Below, one piece after another: positions 39,009-47,217 of a stretch of 64,000 bases of DNA. The position numbers and the translations under genes were made by a program. The stretch's first letter is position 1; each line of letters begins with the position of its first letter. Where the stretch lies: NCBI RefSeq assembly GCF_001742745.1, contig NZ_MJAK01000007.1:62001-126000 (forward strand). Direction: 5' to 3'. The notes beneath the pieces were generated by a model. The model was not told the origin of the DNA and did no database searches. It saw nothing but the letters and a program-made list of their open reading frames with translations. This DNA comes from Curtobacterium sp. ER1/6. Lineage in GTDB: Bacteria > Actinomycetota > Actinomycetes > Actinomycetales > Microbacteriaceae.

Positions 39009-39066
39009 GAAGACGACATCGAACCAGGCGCTCGTCCTGGTTCGATGTCGTCTTCCTGGTTCGATG
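39009..39066. terminator. 20-bp hairpin between converging glmM and coaA, with an extra arm
   Basis: A perfect 20-bp stem (39009-39028 with 39036-39055, 7-nt loop) serves both converging genes. The right-arm start CCTGGTTCGATG is repeated directly at 39055-39066, giving a third, unpaired copy that could compete for pairing. Confidence 0.8.
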
Positions 39067-39108
39067 CGCCCGCCGTGCCGTGCCGTGCAGCCGGCGGCCG
39101 CCCCCGCG

Positions 39109-40053
39109 TCAGATCTTGCGGAGCAGCACCGACGACACCTTGTGGTTCGCGCCCTTCTTCAGCACGAGGGTCGCCCGGGAGCGCGTCGGCAGCACGTTCT
39201 CGAGCAGGTTCGGCTCGTTGATGGCCCGCCAGACCTCGGTCGCCGTCCGCACCGCGTCCTCGCGCGACAACGAGGCGAACCGGTGGAAGAACGAGTCGGG
39301 GCTCGAGAACGCCTCCTCCTGCAGGGCCAGGAACCGGTCGACGTACCAGGACTCGATGTCCTTCGTCTTCGCGTCGACGTAGATGGTGAAGTCGAAGAGG
39401 TCGGAGAGCGCGAGCCGCCCGTGCACCGGCGGCGCGAGCACGTTGAGCCCCTCGACGATGAGGACGTCCGGCTGCCGCACGACGATCTCCGCGTCCGGCA
39501 CGATGTCGTAGACCAGGTGCGAGTAGAACGGCGCACGGACCTCGGTCGCGCCGCTCTTGACCTGGCTGACGAACCGCAGCAGGGCCCGGCGGTCGTACGA
39601 CTCCGGGAAGCCCTTGCGGTCCATGATCCCGCGGCGCTCCAGCTCCGCGTTCGGGTAGAGGAACCCGTCGGTCGTGACGAGCTCCACGCGCGGGGTGTCG
39701 GGCCAGCGCTTCGTCAGCTCGCGGAGCAGTCGGGCGACGGTGGACTTGCCGACGGCCACCGACCCGGCGACGCCGATGACGAACGGCGTCCGACCGGCCC
39801 GCTCGCCGAGGAAGCGGCTCGTCTCCGCGTGCAGGTCCCGCGCCCCTGCCGCGTACAGCGTCAGCAGCCGCGAGAGGGGGAGGTAGACCTCCTGGACCTC
39901 CTGCATGTCCAGCCGGTCGCCCAGGCCGCGCAGCTGCACGACCTCGGTCTCCGTGAGCGACAGGTGCTCCCTCGGCGCCAGCTGGGACCACTCGTCGCGC
40001 GGGATCTCCACGAACGGGGTCGGGTGCGCGACGGCGGTCTCCGTGATCGGCAT
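39109..40053 (-). CDS. coaA: pantothenate kinase, type I
   Basis: CoaA phosphorylates pantothenate in the first, regulated step of CoA synthesis. The 314-residue product has P-loop [17 protein letters not shown] (~90-106), [40 protein letters not shown] and LIVEGLNVL, all in CoaA order, so it is the bacterial type I (feedback-inhibited) enzyme. I start at ATG 40053, seven bases after a TACGCT -10 on the minus strand; the longer frame to 40161 has no family match. Confidence 0.95.
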   Translation of the reverse strand: MPITETAVAHPTPFVEIPRDEWSQLAPREHLSLTETEVVQLRGLGDRLDMQEVQEVYLPLSRLLTLYAAGARDLHAETSRFLGERAGRTPFVIGVAGSVAVGKSTVARLLRELTKRWPDTPRVELVTTDGFLYPNAELERRGIMDRKGFPESYDRRALLRFVSQVKSGATEVRAPFYSHLVYDIVPDAEIVVRQPDVLIVEGLNVLAPPVHGRLALSDLFDFTIYVDAKTKDIESWYVDRFLALQEEAFSSPDSFFHRFASLSREDAVRTATEVWRAINEPNLLENVLPTRSRATLVLKKGANHKVSSVLLRKI

Positions 40054-40060
40054 GGGCACG

Positions 40061-40066
40061 AGCGTA
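40061..40066 (-). promoter_or_regulatory. -10 box of coaA
   Basis: On the minus strand TACGCT ends seven bases before the ATG at 40053. A copy of the dispersed GACGGGAGGCGC motif begins three bases upstream of it. Confidence 0.5.
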
Positions 40067-40068
40067 CC

Positions 40069-40122
40069 GACGGGAGGCGCGGAGCAGGTGAGCGGACGGG
40101 CTGCGGTGGTGCGCGCCTCCCG
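40069..40122. repeat. dispersed GGGAGGCGC repeat, inverted pair
   Basis: GACGGGAGGCGC (40069-40080) and its 10-bp inverted partner GCGCCTCCCG (40113-40122) lie between gpx and coaA, on top of where the coaA -35 should be. Confidence 0.65.
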
Positions 40123-40173
40123 CTCGGGGCACGGTGCGTGTCCGCAGGACGCGACCGGCACGTCGATCGGAGG

Positions 40174-40659
40174 TCAGGCGGGCAGGGCCGCCTCGATGGC
40201 GGCGACCACCTCGGGGGCGTCCGGCTTCGTGGTGGGACGGAAGCGCGTGACGGAGCCGTCGGGGGCGACGAGGAACTTCTCGAAGTTCCAGCTCACCCGG
40301 CCGGCCTTGCCGGAGGCGTCGGGGGTCTCCTTGAGCGCCTGGTAGAGCGGGTGGGCACCCTTGCCGTTCACCTTGACCTTCTCGGACATCGGGAACGTCA
40401 CGCCCCACGTGGTCGAGCAGTACTCGTCGATCGCCTCGGAGGTACCGAGCTCCTGCAGGAACTGGTTGCTCGGGAAGCCGAGGACCGTGAAGCCGCGCTC
40501 GGCGTAGGTCTTCTGCAGGGCCTCGAGCTGCTCGTACTGGGGTGCGAGCCCGCACCGCGAGGCCACGTTCACGACGAGCACCGCCTTGTCCGCGTACTGC
40601 CCGAACGTCGTCTGCCCGCCGTTCAGCGTCGTGATCGCGATGTCGTCGAAGCGTCCCAT
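40174..40659 (-). CDS. glutathione peroxidase-family thiol peroxidase
   Basis: The family reduces hydrogen and lipid peroxides; the bacterial Cys forms usually draw electrons from thioredoxin. The 161-residue product has the peroxidatic Cys36 in NVASRCGLAPQYEQLEALQ, FPSNQFLQELG with the catalytic Gln, a second Cys in DEYCSTTWGVTFPM where the resolving Cys of thioredoxin-dependent members lies, and WNFEKFLV with the catalytic Trp/Asn. It starts at ATG 40659, seven bases after a minus-strand TAACGT, so it is leaderless. Only 71 bp separate it from the divergent glmS. Confidence 0.92.
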   Translation of the reverse strand: MGRFDDIAITTLNGGQTTFGQYADKAVLVVNVASRCGLAPQYEQLEALQKTYAERGFTVLGFPSNQFLQELGTSEAIDEYCSTTWGVTFPMSEKVKVNGKGAHPLYQALKETPDASGKAGRVSWNFEKFLVAPDGSVTRFRPTTKPDAPEVVAAIEAALPA

Positions 40660-40666
40660 GATCGGA

Positions 40667-40672
40667 ACGTTA
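40667..40672 (-). promoter_or_regulatory. -10 box of the peroxidase gene
   Basis: On the minus strand TAACGT ends seven bases before ATG 40659. Confidence 0.5.
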
Positions 40673-40717
40673 TCCCCGCCACCCGCGGCTTCGCAGGGTC
40701 GGCGGTCAGCCAGACCG

Positions 40718-40723
40718 TAGGAT
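40718..40723 (+). promoter_or_regulatory. -10 box of glmS
   Basis: TAGGAT ends seven bases before ATG 40731, so glmS would be leaderless. This also leaves no room for a glmS ribozyme. Confidence 0.55.
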
Positions 40724-40730
40724 CGACCGC

Positions 40731-42578
40731 ATGTGTGGAATCGTGGGCTACGTCGGCACCGGGAGCAGCCAGGAGGTCCTCCTCGGGGGCCTCCGTCGGC
40801 TCGAGTACCGCGGTTACGACTCTGCCGGCATCGCCGTCGTCGACCGACCCGGCGACCTGGTCTCGGCGAAGAAGGCGGGCAAGCTCCAGGCCCTCGTCGA
40901 CGAGCTCGAGGCGCACCCCATCGCCGACGGAGCCACGGGCATCGGGCACACCCGCTGGGCGACGCACGGCGGTCCGACCGACGGCAACGCGCACCCGCAC
41001 CTGGCGGACGGCGGCAAGCTCGCCCTCATCCACAACGGCATCATCGAGAACTTCGCCCCGCTGAAGGAGGAGCTCCTCGCCGAGGGCGTGACGTTCGCCA
41101 GCGAGACGGACTCCGAGGTCGCGGCGCACCTCGTCGCGCGGTCCTTCCGCGAGACCGGCGACCTGACGGCCGCCATGCAGCAGGCCGTGCAGCGGCTCGA
41201 GGGTGCCTTCACGCTCCTCGTCGTGCACGCCGACCAGCCGGGCGTCGTCGTCGGTGCCCGCCGGAACTCCCCGCTCGTGGTCGGCCTCGGCGACGGCGAG
41301 AACTTCATGGGCTCGGACGTCGCCGCGTTCGTCGCCTACACGCAGCGCGCGCTCGCGATCGGGCAGGACGAGATCGCCACGATCCGCCCCGAGGGGGTCG
41401 AGGTCGTGCACTTCGACGGCACCCCCGCGACCCCGGACGAGTTCGAGGTCAGCTGGGACGCGTCGGCCGCCGACAAGGGCGGCTGGAGCTCCTTCATGGC
41501 GAAGGAGATCAGCGAGGAGCCCGAGGCCGTCGCGAAGACGATCCTCGGCCGCGTGCACGACGGTGCCGTCACGCTGACCGACCTCGACCCGATCGCCGAG
41601 CGCCTGCAGCAGGTGGACCGCGTGATCGTGATCGCCTGCGGCACCGCCGCCTACGCCGGGACCCTCGGCAAGTACGCGATCGAGCAGTGGGCCCGCGTGC
41701 CGGTCGAGGTCGAGCTCGCACACGAGTTCCGGTACCGCGACCCGGTGCTCGACGAGCGCACCCTCGTGGTCTCGATCAGCCAGTCGGGCGAGACCATGGA
41801 CACGCTCATGGCCGTGAAGTACGCCCGCGAGCAGGGCGCGCAGGTGCTCTCGATCTGCAACACGCAGGGCGCGACGATCCCGCGCGAGTCCGACGCCGTG
41901 ATCTACACGCACGCCGGGCCGGAGGTCGCCGTCGCGTCCACGAAGGCGTTCATCGCCCAGGGCGTGGCGCTGTACCTGCTCGGGCTGCACCTCGCCACGC
42001 TGCGCGGCACGCTGACGGCCGAGCAGGTCGCCGAGCAGGTCGCCGAGCTCGAGGGACTCGCGCCGAAGCTGCAGCAGACCATCGACGACGCGTCCGGCAT
42101 CGCCGAGCTGGCGAAGTGGATGGCGGACACCCGGAGCGTGCTGTTCCTCGGTCGCCACGTGGGCTACCCGATCGCGCTCGAGGGTGCGCTCAAGCTCAAG
42201 GAGCTCGCCTACATCCACGCCGAGGGCTTCGCCGCCGGCGAGCTCAAGCACGGTCCGATCGCCCTGATCGAGCCCGGGCAGATCGTCTTCGTCATCGTGC
42301 CGTCGCCGCGCGACCCGCGCTCGCTGCACCCGAAGGTCGTCTCGAACATCCAGGAGATCCGCGCCCGCGGCGCCCGGGTGATCGCCATCGCCGAAGAAGG
42401 GGACGCCGCCGTGCTGCCCTTCGCCGACGAGGTCCTGCGCATCCCGCTCGCCACGCCGCTGTTCGAGCCGCTGCTCGCCGTCGCGCCGCTGCACATGTTC
42501 GGCATGGAGCTCGCCGCCGCCAAGGGCCTCGACGTCGACCAGCCGCGCAACCTGGCGAAGTCGGTCACCGTCGAGTAG
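40731..42578 (+). CDS. glmS: glutamine-fructose-6-phosphate aminotransferase (isomerizing)
   Basis: GlmS makes glucosamine-6-phosphate from fructose-6-phosphate and glutamine, committing carbon to amino sugars. The 615-residue product begins with the catalytic Cys2 in MCGIVGYVG, then TRWATHGGPTDGNAHPH of the glutaminase domain. Two SIS domains follow (SQSGETMDTLMAVKYA and GRHVGYPIALEGALKLKELAYIHAEGFAAGELKHGPIALI), and the C-terminal DQPRNLAKSVTVE. Full length. It is followed seven bases later by acpS; with GlmM it supplies peptidoglycan precursors. Confidence 0.97.
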   Translation: MCGIVGYVGTGSSQEVLLGGLRRLEYRGYDSAGIAVVDRPGDLVSAKKAGKLQALVDELEAHPIADGATGIGHTRWATHGGPTDGNAHPHLADGGKLALIHNGIIENFAPLKEELLAEGVTFASETDSEVAAHLVARSFRETGDLTAAMQQAVQRLEGAFTLLVVHADQPGVVVGARRNSPLVVGLGDGENFMGSDVAAFVAYTQRALAIGQDEIATIRPEGVEVVHFDGTPATPDEFEVSWDASAADKGGWSSFMAKEISEEPEAVAKTILGRVHDGAVTLTDLDPIAERLQQVDRVIVIACGTAAYAGTLGKYAIEQWARVPVEVELAHEFRYRDPVLDERTLVVSISQSGETMDTLMAVKYAREQGAQVLSICNTQGATIPRESDAVIYTHAGPEVAVASTKAFIAQGVALYLLGLHLATLRGTLTAEQVAEQVAELEGLAPKLQQTIDDASGIAELAKWMADTRSVLFLGRHVGYPIALEGALKLKELAYIHAEGFAAGELKHGPIALIEPGQIVFVIVPSPRDPRSLHPKVVSNIQEIRARGARVIAIAEEGDAAVLPFADEVLRIPLATPLFEPLLAVAPLHMFGMELAAAKGLDVDQPRNLAKSVTVE

Positions 42579-42585
42579 GTCGGAC

Positions 42586-42960
42586 GTGATCATCGGCATC
42601 GGGGTCGACGTCGTCGACACGGAGCGGTTCCGGGGTGTGCTCGAACGCACTCCGGCACTGCGCACCCGGCTGTTCACCCCCGCCGAGCTGCTGCGCGACG
42701 GCGAACCGCGTCCGGTGTCCTCGCTCGCCGCGCGGTTCGCGGCGAAGGAGGCGCTCATCAAGGCCTTCGGGTCGAGCGCCGGACTGAGCTGGCAGGAGCT
42801 CGAGGTCGTCGCCGACGACCAGCGGAACCCGTCGCTCACCCTGCACGAGGGGGCCCGTCGGGTGGCGGCGGACCGCGGCGTCACGGACGTCCACCTGTCG
42901 CTGTCGCACGACGGCGGCATCGCGACGGCGTTCGTCGTCATCGAAGGGGGGAGCGCATGA
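42586..42960 (+). CDS. acpS: holo-[acyl-carrier-protein] synthase
   Basis: AcpS transfers 4'-phosphopantetheine from CoA to acyl carrier protein. The 124-residue product has GIGVDVVDTERFRGVL (metal-binding Asp8) and SLAARFAAKEALIKAFG (Glu in the KEA block), the two family signatures, and LSLSHDGGIATAFVV at the end. GTG start; its stop overlaps the ATG of the first alanine racemase by four bases. Its substrate CoA depends on CoaA, encoded 2.5 kb away. Confidence 0.95.
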   Translation: MIIGIGVDVVDTERFRGVLERTPALRTRLFTPAELLRDGEPRPVSSLAARFAAKEALIKAFGSSAGLSWQELEVVADDQRNPSLTLHEGARRVAADRGVTDVHLSLSHDGGIATAFVVIEGGSA

Positions 42961-44060
42961 CCGCGTTCACCGGCATCACGGTCGACCGCGAAGCGTTGAT
43001 CGCCAACTACGTGACCGTGTCCGAGCGCGTCGCGCCCGCCGGGGTGATCGCGGTCGTGAAGGCGAACGCGTACGGCCACGGGGCGCTCCACGCCGCACGG
43101 GCCTTCGTCGACGCGGGCGCCGAATGGCTCGGGGTCGCGGACGTCGACGAGGGCATCGCGCTCCGCCGCGCCGGGATCGACGAGGGCGTGCGGATCCTCT
43201 CGTGGCTGCACGCCCCGGACGAGGACTTCCGCCGCGCCGCGCAGTACGACGTCACCCCGGCGGTCTCGAGCGTGTCCCAGCTGGCCGCGGCAGCCGACTC
43301 CGAGGTACCGGCCGTGCACGTCTGCGTCGACACCGGCCTGAGCCGCAACGGCGCCGTGGAGTCCGAGTGGGCCGAGCTGTTCGCGACCGCGGGACGCATC
43401 GCCCGGTCCGGTGGGCGCACGCGCGTCGAGGGGCTCATGTCGCACCTGTCGAACGCCTCGCGTGCGGACGACCTCGACCAGGACGCCGCGCTGCAGCGGG
43501 CCCTCGACGGGCTCGCGGCGAACGGCATCGTGCCGGACGTGGTGCACCTCGCCGCGAGCGCGGCGAGCATCGCGGTGCCCGAGACGCGGCACGACGCCGC
43601 CCGGGTCGGGCTGGCGCTGTACGGCCTGAGCCCGTTCGCCGACCGCTCGTCCGCCGACCTCGGGCTGCGCCCGGCGATGCGCGTGACCGCCGCCGTCCTG
43701 CGGACCGTCCCGGTCGCCGCGGGCGAGGGCGTGAGCTACGGCTACACCTGGCGGGCGGAGACGGACACCCGCCTGGCGGTGATCGGGCTCGGCTACGCCG
43801 ACGGCTTCGACCGTGACCTCGGCAACCGGGTGTCCGTCCGCATCGGCGACCGTCGCTTCCCCGTCGTCGGACGCGTCGCGATGAACGCCATGCACATCGA
43901 CATCGGTGACGCGGACGTCCGGGTCGGCGACGAGGCCGTGCTCTGGGGTGACCCGGCGGACGGCGACCCGGCCGTCGAGGAGTGGGCGGCCGCGATCGGC
44001 ACGATCAACTACGAGGTGGTCGCGAGGGTCGGCCGCAGCGTGGAACGGAGGACGACGTGA
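42957..44060 (+). CDS. alr: alanine racemase (first of tandem pair)
   Basis: This PLP enzyme makes D-alanine for peptidoglycan. The 367-residue product has the PLP lysine in VVKANAYGHG (~34-43), the PLP-contacting Arg in AARVGLALYGLSPF, the catalytic Tyr in GVSYGYTWRAE and GLGYADGFDRDL. VVGRVAMNAMHIDIG is the usual C-terminal motif, with Asn where the second copy and the family have Asp (AMDQ). Coupled to acpS upstream and to a second alr downstream by 4-bp overlaps. The two copies are clearly different, so not a recent duplication. Confidence 0.93.
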   Translation: MTAFTGITVDREALIANYVTVSERVAPAGVIAVVKANAYGHGALHAARAFVDAGAEWLGVADVDEGIALRRAGIDEGVRILSWLHAPDEDFRRAAQYDVTPAVSSVSQLAAAADSEVPAVHVCVDTGLSRNGAVESEWAELFATAGRIARSGGRTRVEGLMSHLSNASRADDLDQDAALQRALDGLAANGIVPDVVHLAASAASIAVPETRHDAARVGLALYGLSPFADRSSADLGLRPAMRVTAAVLRTVPVAAGEGVSYGYTWRAETDTRLAVIGLGYADGFDRDLGNRVSVRIGDRRFPVVGRVAMNAMHIDIGDADVRVGDEAVLWGDPADGDPAVEEWAAAIGTINYEVVARVGRSVERRTT

Positions 44061-45217
44061 ACGCGCCGCTGCGCCGGGCCCGGATCGACCTCGACGCGTA
44101 CCGGTCGAACCTCGACCTGGTCCGCGGCTGGATGGCACCGGTCGAGGTCATGGCGATCATGAAGGCCGACGCCTACGGGCACGGCCTCGAGCCGATCGCC
44201 CTCGCCGCCGTCGACGCCGGGGTCCGGTGGATCGGGGTGCTGACGGTGCCCGCGGCGCTGCGACTGCGGTCGATCGGCATCGGCGAGGACGTCCACCTCT
44301 TCACCTGGCAGCACGACCCCGCGCTCGACTTCCGGGATGCGATCGACTCGGCGATCGACCTCGGCGTCTCGAACGTCGCCGAGCTGCAGCGGGTCGTCGA
44401 CGCCGTCGACCAGCGTCCCGCCCGCGTGCACCTCGGCGTCGACTCCGGTCTGCACCGCGACGGCGCCACGGCCGATGTCTGGCCCGACCTGGTGTCCCTG
44501 GCCGTGCAGGCGCAGCGTGCCGGTCGGATCGAGGTCGTCGCTGCGTACACGCACCTCGCCGAGTCCTCCGACGACGACGACAGCGCCGCGGTGGCGGTGT
44601 TCGACCGCGCCGTCGAGGCGGCGGAGGACCTCGGGCTCGACCTGCCGATGGAGCACGTCGCGGCGTCGCTCGCCGGGCTCGAGCGCAAGGAGTTCCGGAA
44701 GGACATGGTCCGGATGGGCGCCAACCTGTTCGGCATCCCCGGGGCCGACGGTGTCTCCGCCGCGGACCTCGGTCTCGAGCCGGTGATGACGCTGACGGCC
44801 TCGGTCGCGAAGACGAAGCGGGTGCCCGTCGACACGGGCGTCTCGTACGACTACACGTACCGCACCAGCGCGGAGACGACGCTCGCCCTCGTGCCGGTCG
44901 GCTACGCGGACGGTGTCCCGCGCCTGGCGCAGGGGCGGATCGAGGTCACGATCGCCGGCAAGCGCTACCCGATCGCCGGTCGGGTCGCCATGGACCAGTT
45001 CCTGGTCGACGTCGGCGACGACGAGGTCCGGGTCGGCGACCCCGTCGTGCTCTTCGGCACGGGGGAGCACGGCGAGATGACCGTCCTCGAGTGGGGCGAG
45101 GCGCTCGGCACGATCGGCGAAGAGGTGACGTGCCGCATCGGCGCCCGCGTCCCGCGTGAGGTCGTCGGACACGAGGTCGGCGGGCGCGTCGGCGACTACC
45201 TGCGGGAGCAGCCGTGA
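44057..45217 (+). CDS. alr: alanine racemase (second of tandem pair)
   Basis: The 386-residue product is also a fold-type III alanine racemase. It has IMKADAYGHG with the PLP lysine (~37-46), VDSGLHRDGA, FRKDMVRMGANLFGIPG with the PLP Arg, GVSYDYTYRTSAETTLALVPVGYADGVPR with the catalytic Tyr, and IAGRVAMDQFLVDVGDD. The AMDQ motif agrees with the family better than the AMNA of the first copy. GTG start overlapping the first alr stop by four bases; its own stop overlaps tsaE. One of the two may be the main enzyme and the other specialised or a heterodimer partner; that is inference. Confidence 0.92.
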   Translation: MNAPLRRARIDLDAYRSNLDLVRGWMAPVEVMAIMKADAYGHGLEPIALAAVDAGVRWIGVLTVPAALRLRSIGIGEDVHLFTWQHDPALDFRDAIDSAIDLGVSNVAELQRVVDAVDQRPARVHLGVDSGLHRDGATADVWPDLVSLAVQAQRAGRIEVVAAYTHLAESSDDDDSAAVAVFDRAVEAAEDLGLDLPMEHVAASLAGLERKEFRKDMVRMGANLFGIPGADGVSAADLGLEPVMTLTASVAKTKRVPVDTGVSYDYTYRTSAETTLALVPVGYADGVPRLAQGRIEVTIAGKRYPIAGRVAMDQFLVDVGDDEVRVGDPVVLFGTGEHGEMTVLEWGEALGTIGEEVTCRIGARVPREVVGHEVGGRVGDYLREQP

Positions 45218-45720
45218 CGGACGCCCCCCGCGTGCTGCTCGACACCACGGTGTCGACGACCGACGAGATGGGCGCGCTCGGCGCCCGGCTCGCCGCGGTC
45301 CTGCGTGCGGGGGACCTCGTCGTCCTCACCGGGCCGCTCGGTGCCGGCAAGACGACGCTGACCCGCGGCCTCGGCGCGGCGCTCGGCGCACGCGGACAGG
45401 TCTCCAGCCCGACCTTCGTGCTCGCCCGGACCCACCCCACCTCGGCGGGGCCGGACCTGGTGCACGTCGACGCCTACCGCCTGAGCGACCCGGTGGAGCT
45501 CGACGACCTCGACCTCGACTGGGACGCCGCGATCGTGGTCGTCGAGTGGGGCCGCGGGTTCGTCGACGGCATCTCCGACGCCGTGCTCGACGTGGAGATC
45601 GTCCGCGCGACCGGAGCGGACGCGTCGACGGACGGCCTCGACCCGGACGACGTGCCGGACGAGCCCCGACGGGTCGTCGTCACCGCGACCGGTGCGCGGT
45701 GGGCCGACACCGCGCTCTGA
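45214..45720 (+). CDS. tsaE: tRNA t6A biosynthesis ATPase TsaE
   Basis: TsaE is the ATPase that drives the cycle of the TsaB-TsaD complex in making N6-threonylcarbamoyl-adenosine at tRNA position 37. The 168-residue product has Walker A TGPLGAGKTTLTRGLGAALG (~39-58), VSSPTFVLARTH, VHVDAYRLSDPVELDDLDLD and VVVEWGRGF. GTG/ATG-type start overlapping alr by four bases. Its partners tsaB and tsaD lie 0.3-1.5 kb downstream, after a small minus-strand ORF. Confidence 0.94.
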   Translation: MTDAPRVLLDTTVSTTDEMGALGARLAAVLRAGDLVVLTGPLGAGKTTLTRGLGAALGARGQVSSPTFVLARTHPTSAGPDLVHVDAYRLSDPVELDDLDLDWDAAIVVVEWGRGFVDGISDAVLDVEIVRATGADASTDGLDPDDVPDEPRRVVVTATGARWADTAL

Positions 45721-45735
45721 CGGGTTCCGCGGTGG

Positions 45736-45915
45736 TCACTCGCCGGGAAGGCGAGCGGTCGGGTCGATGAAGAAGTCGGCGTAGCTCGGCTCGGCGACGG
45801 GGAGCCACCCCACCCGGGCGTGCACGAGCGCCTCGAGTTCGGCGGGCGGTGTCAGCCCGCGACGGCGCCACTGGTCGGGGTCGCGGTGCACGGCAGTACG
45901 AGGGGTCCAGGGCAT
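45736..45915 (-). CDS. small hypothetical protein
   Basis: I do not recognise a family. The 59-residue product, MPWTPRTAVHRDPDQWRRRG onward, is rich in Pro, Arg and Trp, has no membrane segment or Cys, and ends DPTARLPGE. It is supported by a strong RBS (AGGAAGGA six bases before the ATG at 45915) and normal codon use. A longer frame to 45972 has no RBS. It lies alone on the minus strand between tsaE and tsaB, converging with tsaE. Confidence 0.6.
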   Translation of the reverse strand: MPWTPRTAVHRDPDQWRRRGLTPPAELEALVHARVGWLPVAEPSYADFFIDPTARLPGE

Positions 45916-46045
45916 CGAGCGTCCTTCCTGTTCGTGTCGCGTGTGCTCTGCATGTGTTCGGCAGAACATCACCGGAGAGTATTCCTACTCGACCCACGGT
46001 GATTCTGCAAACGCTTGCTCACAAACCCGGCGGCGCGGTCGGACC

Positions 46046-46051
46046 TACGAT
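46046..46051 (+). promoter_or_regulatory. -10 box of tsaB
   Basis: TACGAT ends six bases before GTG 46058, so the tsaB-rimI-tsaD mRNA is probably leaderless. Confidence 0.55.
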
Positions 46052-46057
46052 GGACGG

Positions 46058-46684
46058 GTGCTCCTCGCCATCGACACGTCAGCCGGTACCTCCGTCGCGG
46101 TCGTCGACCCGACGACCGGCCGGACCGTCGCCGAGCGCAGCACCGACGACTCCCGCCGCCACGCCGAGGTCATCGGACCGTTCCTCGCCGAGGTCCTCGC
46201 CGAGGCCGGGATCACCGGCGCCGACGTCACCGGCGTCGTCGCCGGCACGGGTCCCGGCCCCTTCACCGGGCTGCGCGTCGGCATCGCGGCCGCGCGCACC
46301 TTCGCCGCCGCCCGCGGCGTCCCCGTCCTGCCCCTCGTCAGCCACGACGCGATCGCGGCCGACCAGGCCCAGGACGGTCCGTTCGTCGTCCTGACGGACG
46401 CGCGTCGGCGCGAGGTCTACTGGAGCGCCTACGACCGGACCGGCACACGGGTGGCGGGTCCGGGACTCGCCAGGCCGGCGGACCTGGACGAGGCGATCCG
46501 TGCCTCCCGTCCGGACGCGGTGGGCTGGGACAGGGTGACGGTCGCGACGGTGCCGGCCGGGAGGCTCGGGGCGATCGCCGCGGACCGGCTCGCCTCCGGC
46601 GCGCCCTTCGCCGACGACACCCCGCTGTACCTGCGCGACCCCGACGTGACGGTGCCGGGAGCCCCGAAGCGGGTCGTCCGGTGA
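46058..46684 (+). CDS. tsaB: tRNA t6A biosynthesis protein TsaB
   Basis: TsaB is the non-catalytic ASKHA-fold partner of TsaD. The 208-residue product starts MLLAIDTSAGTSVAVVD, has SRRHAEVIGPFLAEVLAEAG and GTGPGPFTGLRVGIAAARTFA, the classic TsaB core, and lacks the metal-binding His pair of TsaD, as expected. The GTG start follows a TACGAT box at 46046-46051. It contains a 12-bp match to the dispersed motif (46502-46513) in coding sequence. Its stop overlaps rimI by four bases. Confidence 0.94.
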   Translation: MLLAIDTSAGTSVAVVDPTTGRTVAERSTDDSRRHAEVIGPFLAEVLAEAGITGADVTGVVAGTGPGPFTGLRVGIAAARTFAAARGVPVLPLVSHDAIAADQAQDGPFVVLTDARRREVYWSAYDRTGTRVAGPGLARPADLDEAIRASRPDAVGWDRVTVATVPAGRLGAIAADRLASGAPFADDTPLYLRDPDVTVPGAPKRVVR

Positions 46685-47217
46685 GCGGACCGGCGGCGGA
46701 CGGACTGCGGATGCGCCGGGCGGTCCCGCAGGACCTCGACGACATCATGTGGCTCGAGCACGCCTCGTTCCCGACGGACGCCTGGTCGGCGTCGCAGATG
46801 TCCGGCGAGCTCTGGTCGCCGCACGGGTACTACGTCGTGGTCGAGACCACGGAGGACGGCGCCCCGACGGTCGTCGGCTACGCCGGGCTGTCCTCGCTCG
46901 CCGGCAACCCCGTCGCGGACGTGCAGACCATCGCCGTCGCGGCCGAGCAGCGGGGGCGGGGGATCGGGAGGGCGCTCTTCACGGAACTGCTCGACGAGGC
47001 CCGTCGACGCGGGGTGCACGAGGTGTTCCTCGAGGTCCGTGCCGACAACCCCGTGGCCCAGGCGATGTACGCGGCGGCCGGCTTCGAGCAGATCGCCGTC
47101 CGCCCCCGCTACTACCAGCCGGACGGTGTCGACGCGTGGGTGATGCGGGCGAAGCTCGCACCCGCGCCGACCGGCCCCGGACCCATCGGACAGGAGACCC
47201 TCGGTGAGCGCGACTGA
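46681..47217 (+). CDS. rimI: ribosomal protein S18-alanine N-acetyltransferase family (RimI)
   Basis: This is a GNAT acetyltransferase; RimI acetylates the N-terminal Ala of S18 and, in some bacteria, other proteins. The 178-residue product has the acetyl-CoA loop [26 protein letters not shown] (~85-110), [28 protein letters not shown] and the C-terminal end DAWVMRAKL. The tsaB-rimI-tsaD arrangement is common. GTG start overlapping tsaB; its end overlaps tsaD by 14 bases. Confidence 0.9.
   Translation: MSGPAADGLRMRRAVPQDLDDIMWLEHASFPTDAWSASQMSGELWSPHGYYVVVETTEDGAPTVVGYAGLSSLAGNPVADVQTIAVAAEQRGRGIGRALFTELLDEARRRGVHEVFLEVRADNPVAQAMYAAAGFEQIAVRPRYYQPDGVDAWVMRAKLAPAPTGPGPIGQETLGERD

Noticed and set aside
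40660-40730. Possible glmS ribozyme upstream of glmS
   Set aside because: Only 71 bp separate it from the divergent peroxidase gene, and the -10 sits seven bases from the ATG, so no leader exists.
40623-44138. 1171-codon minus-strand frame opposite glmS, acpS and alr
   Set aside because: Shadow of three well-supported genes.
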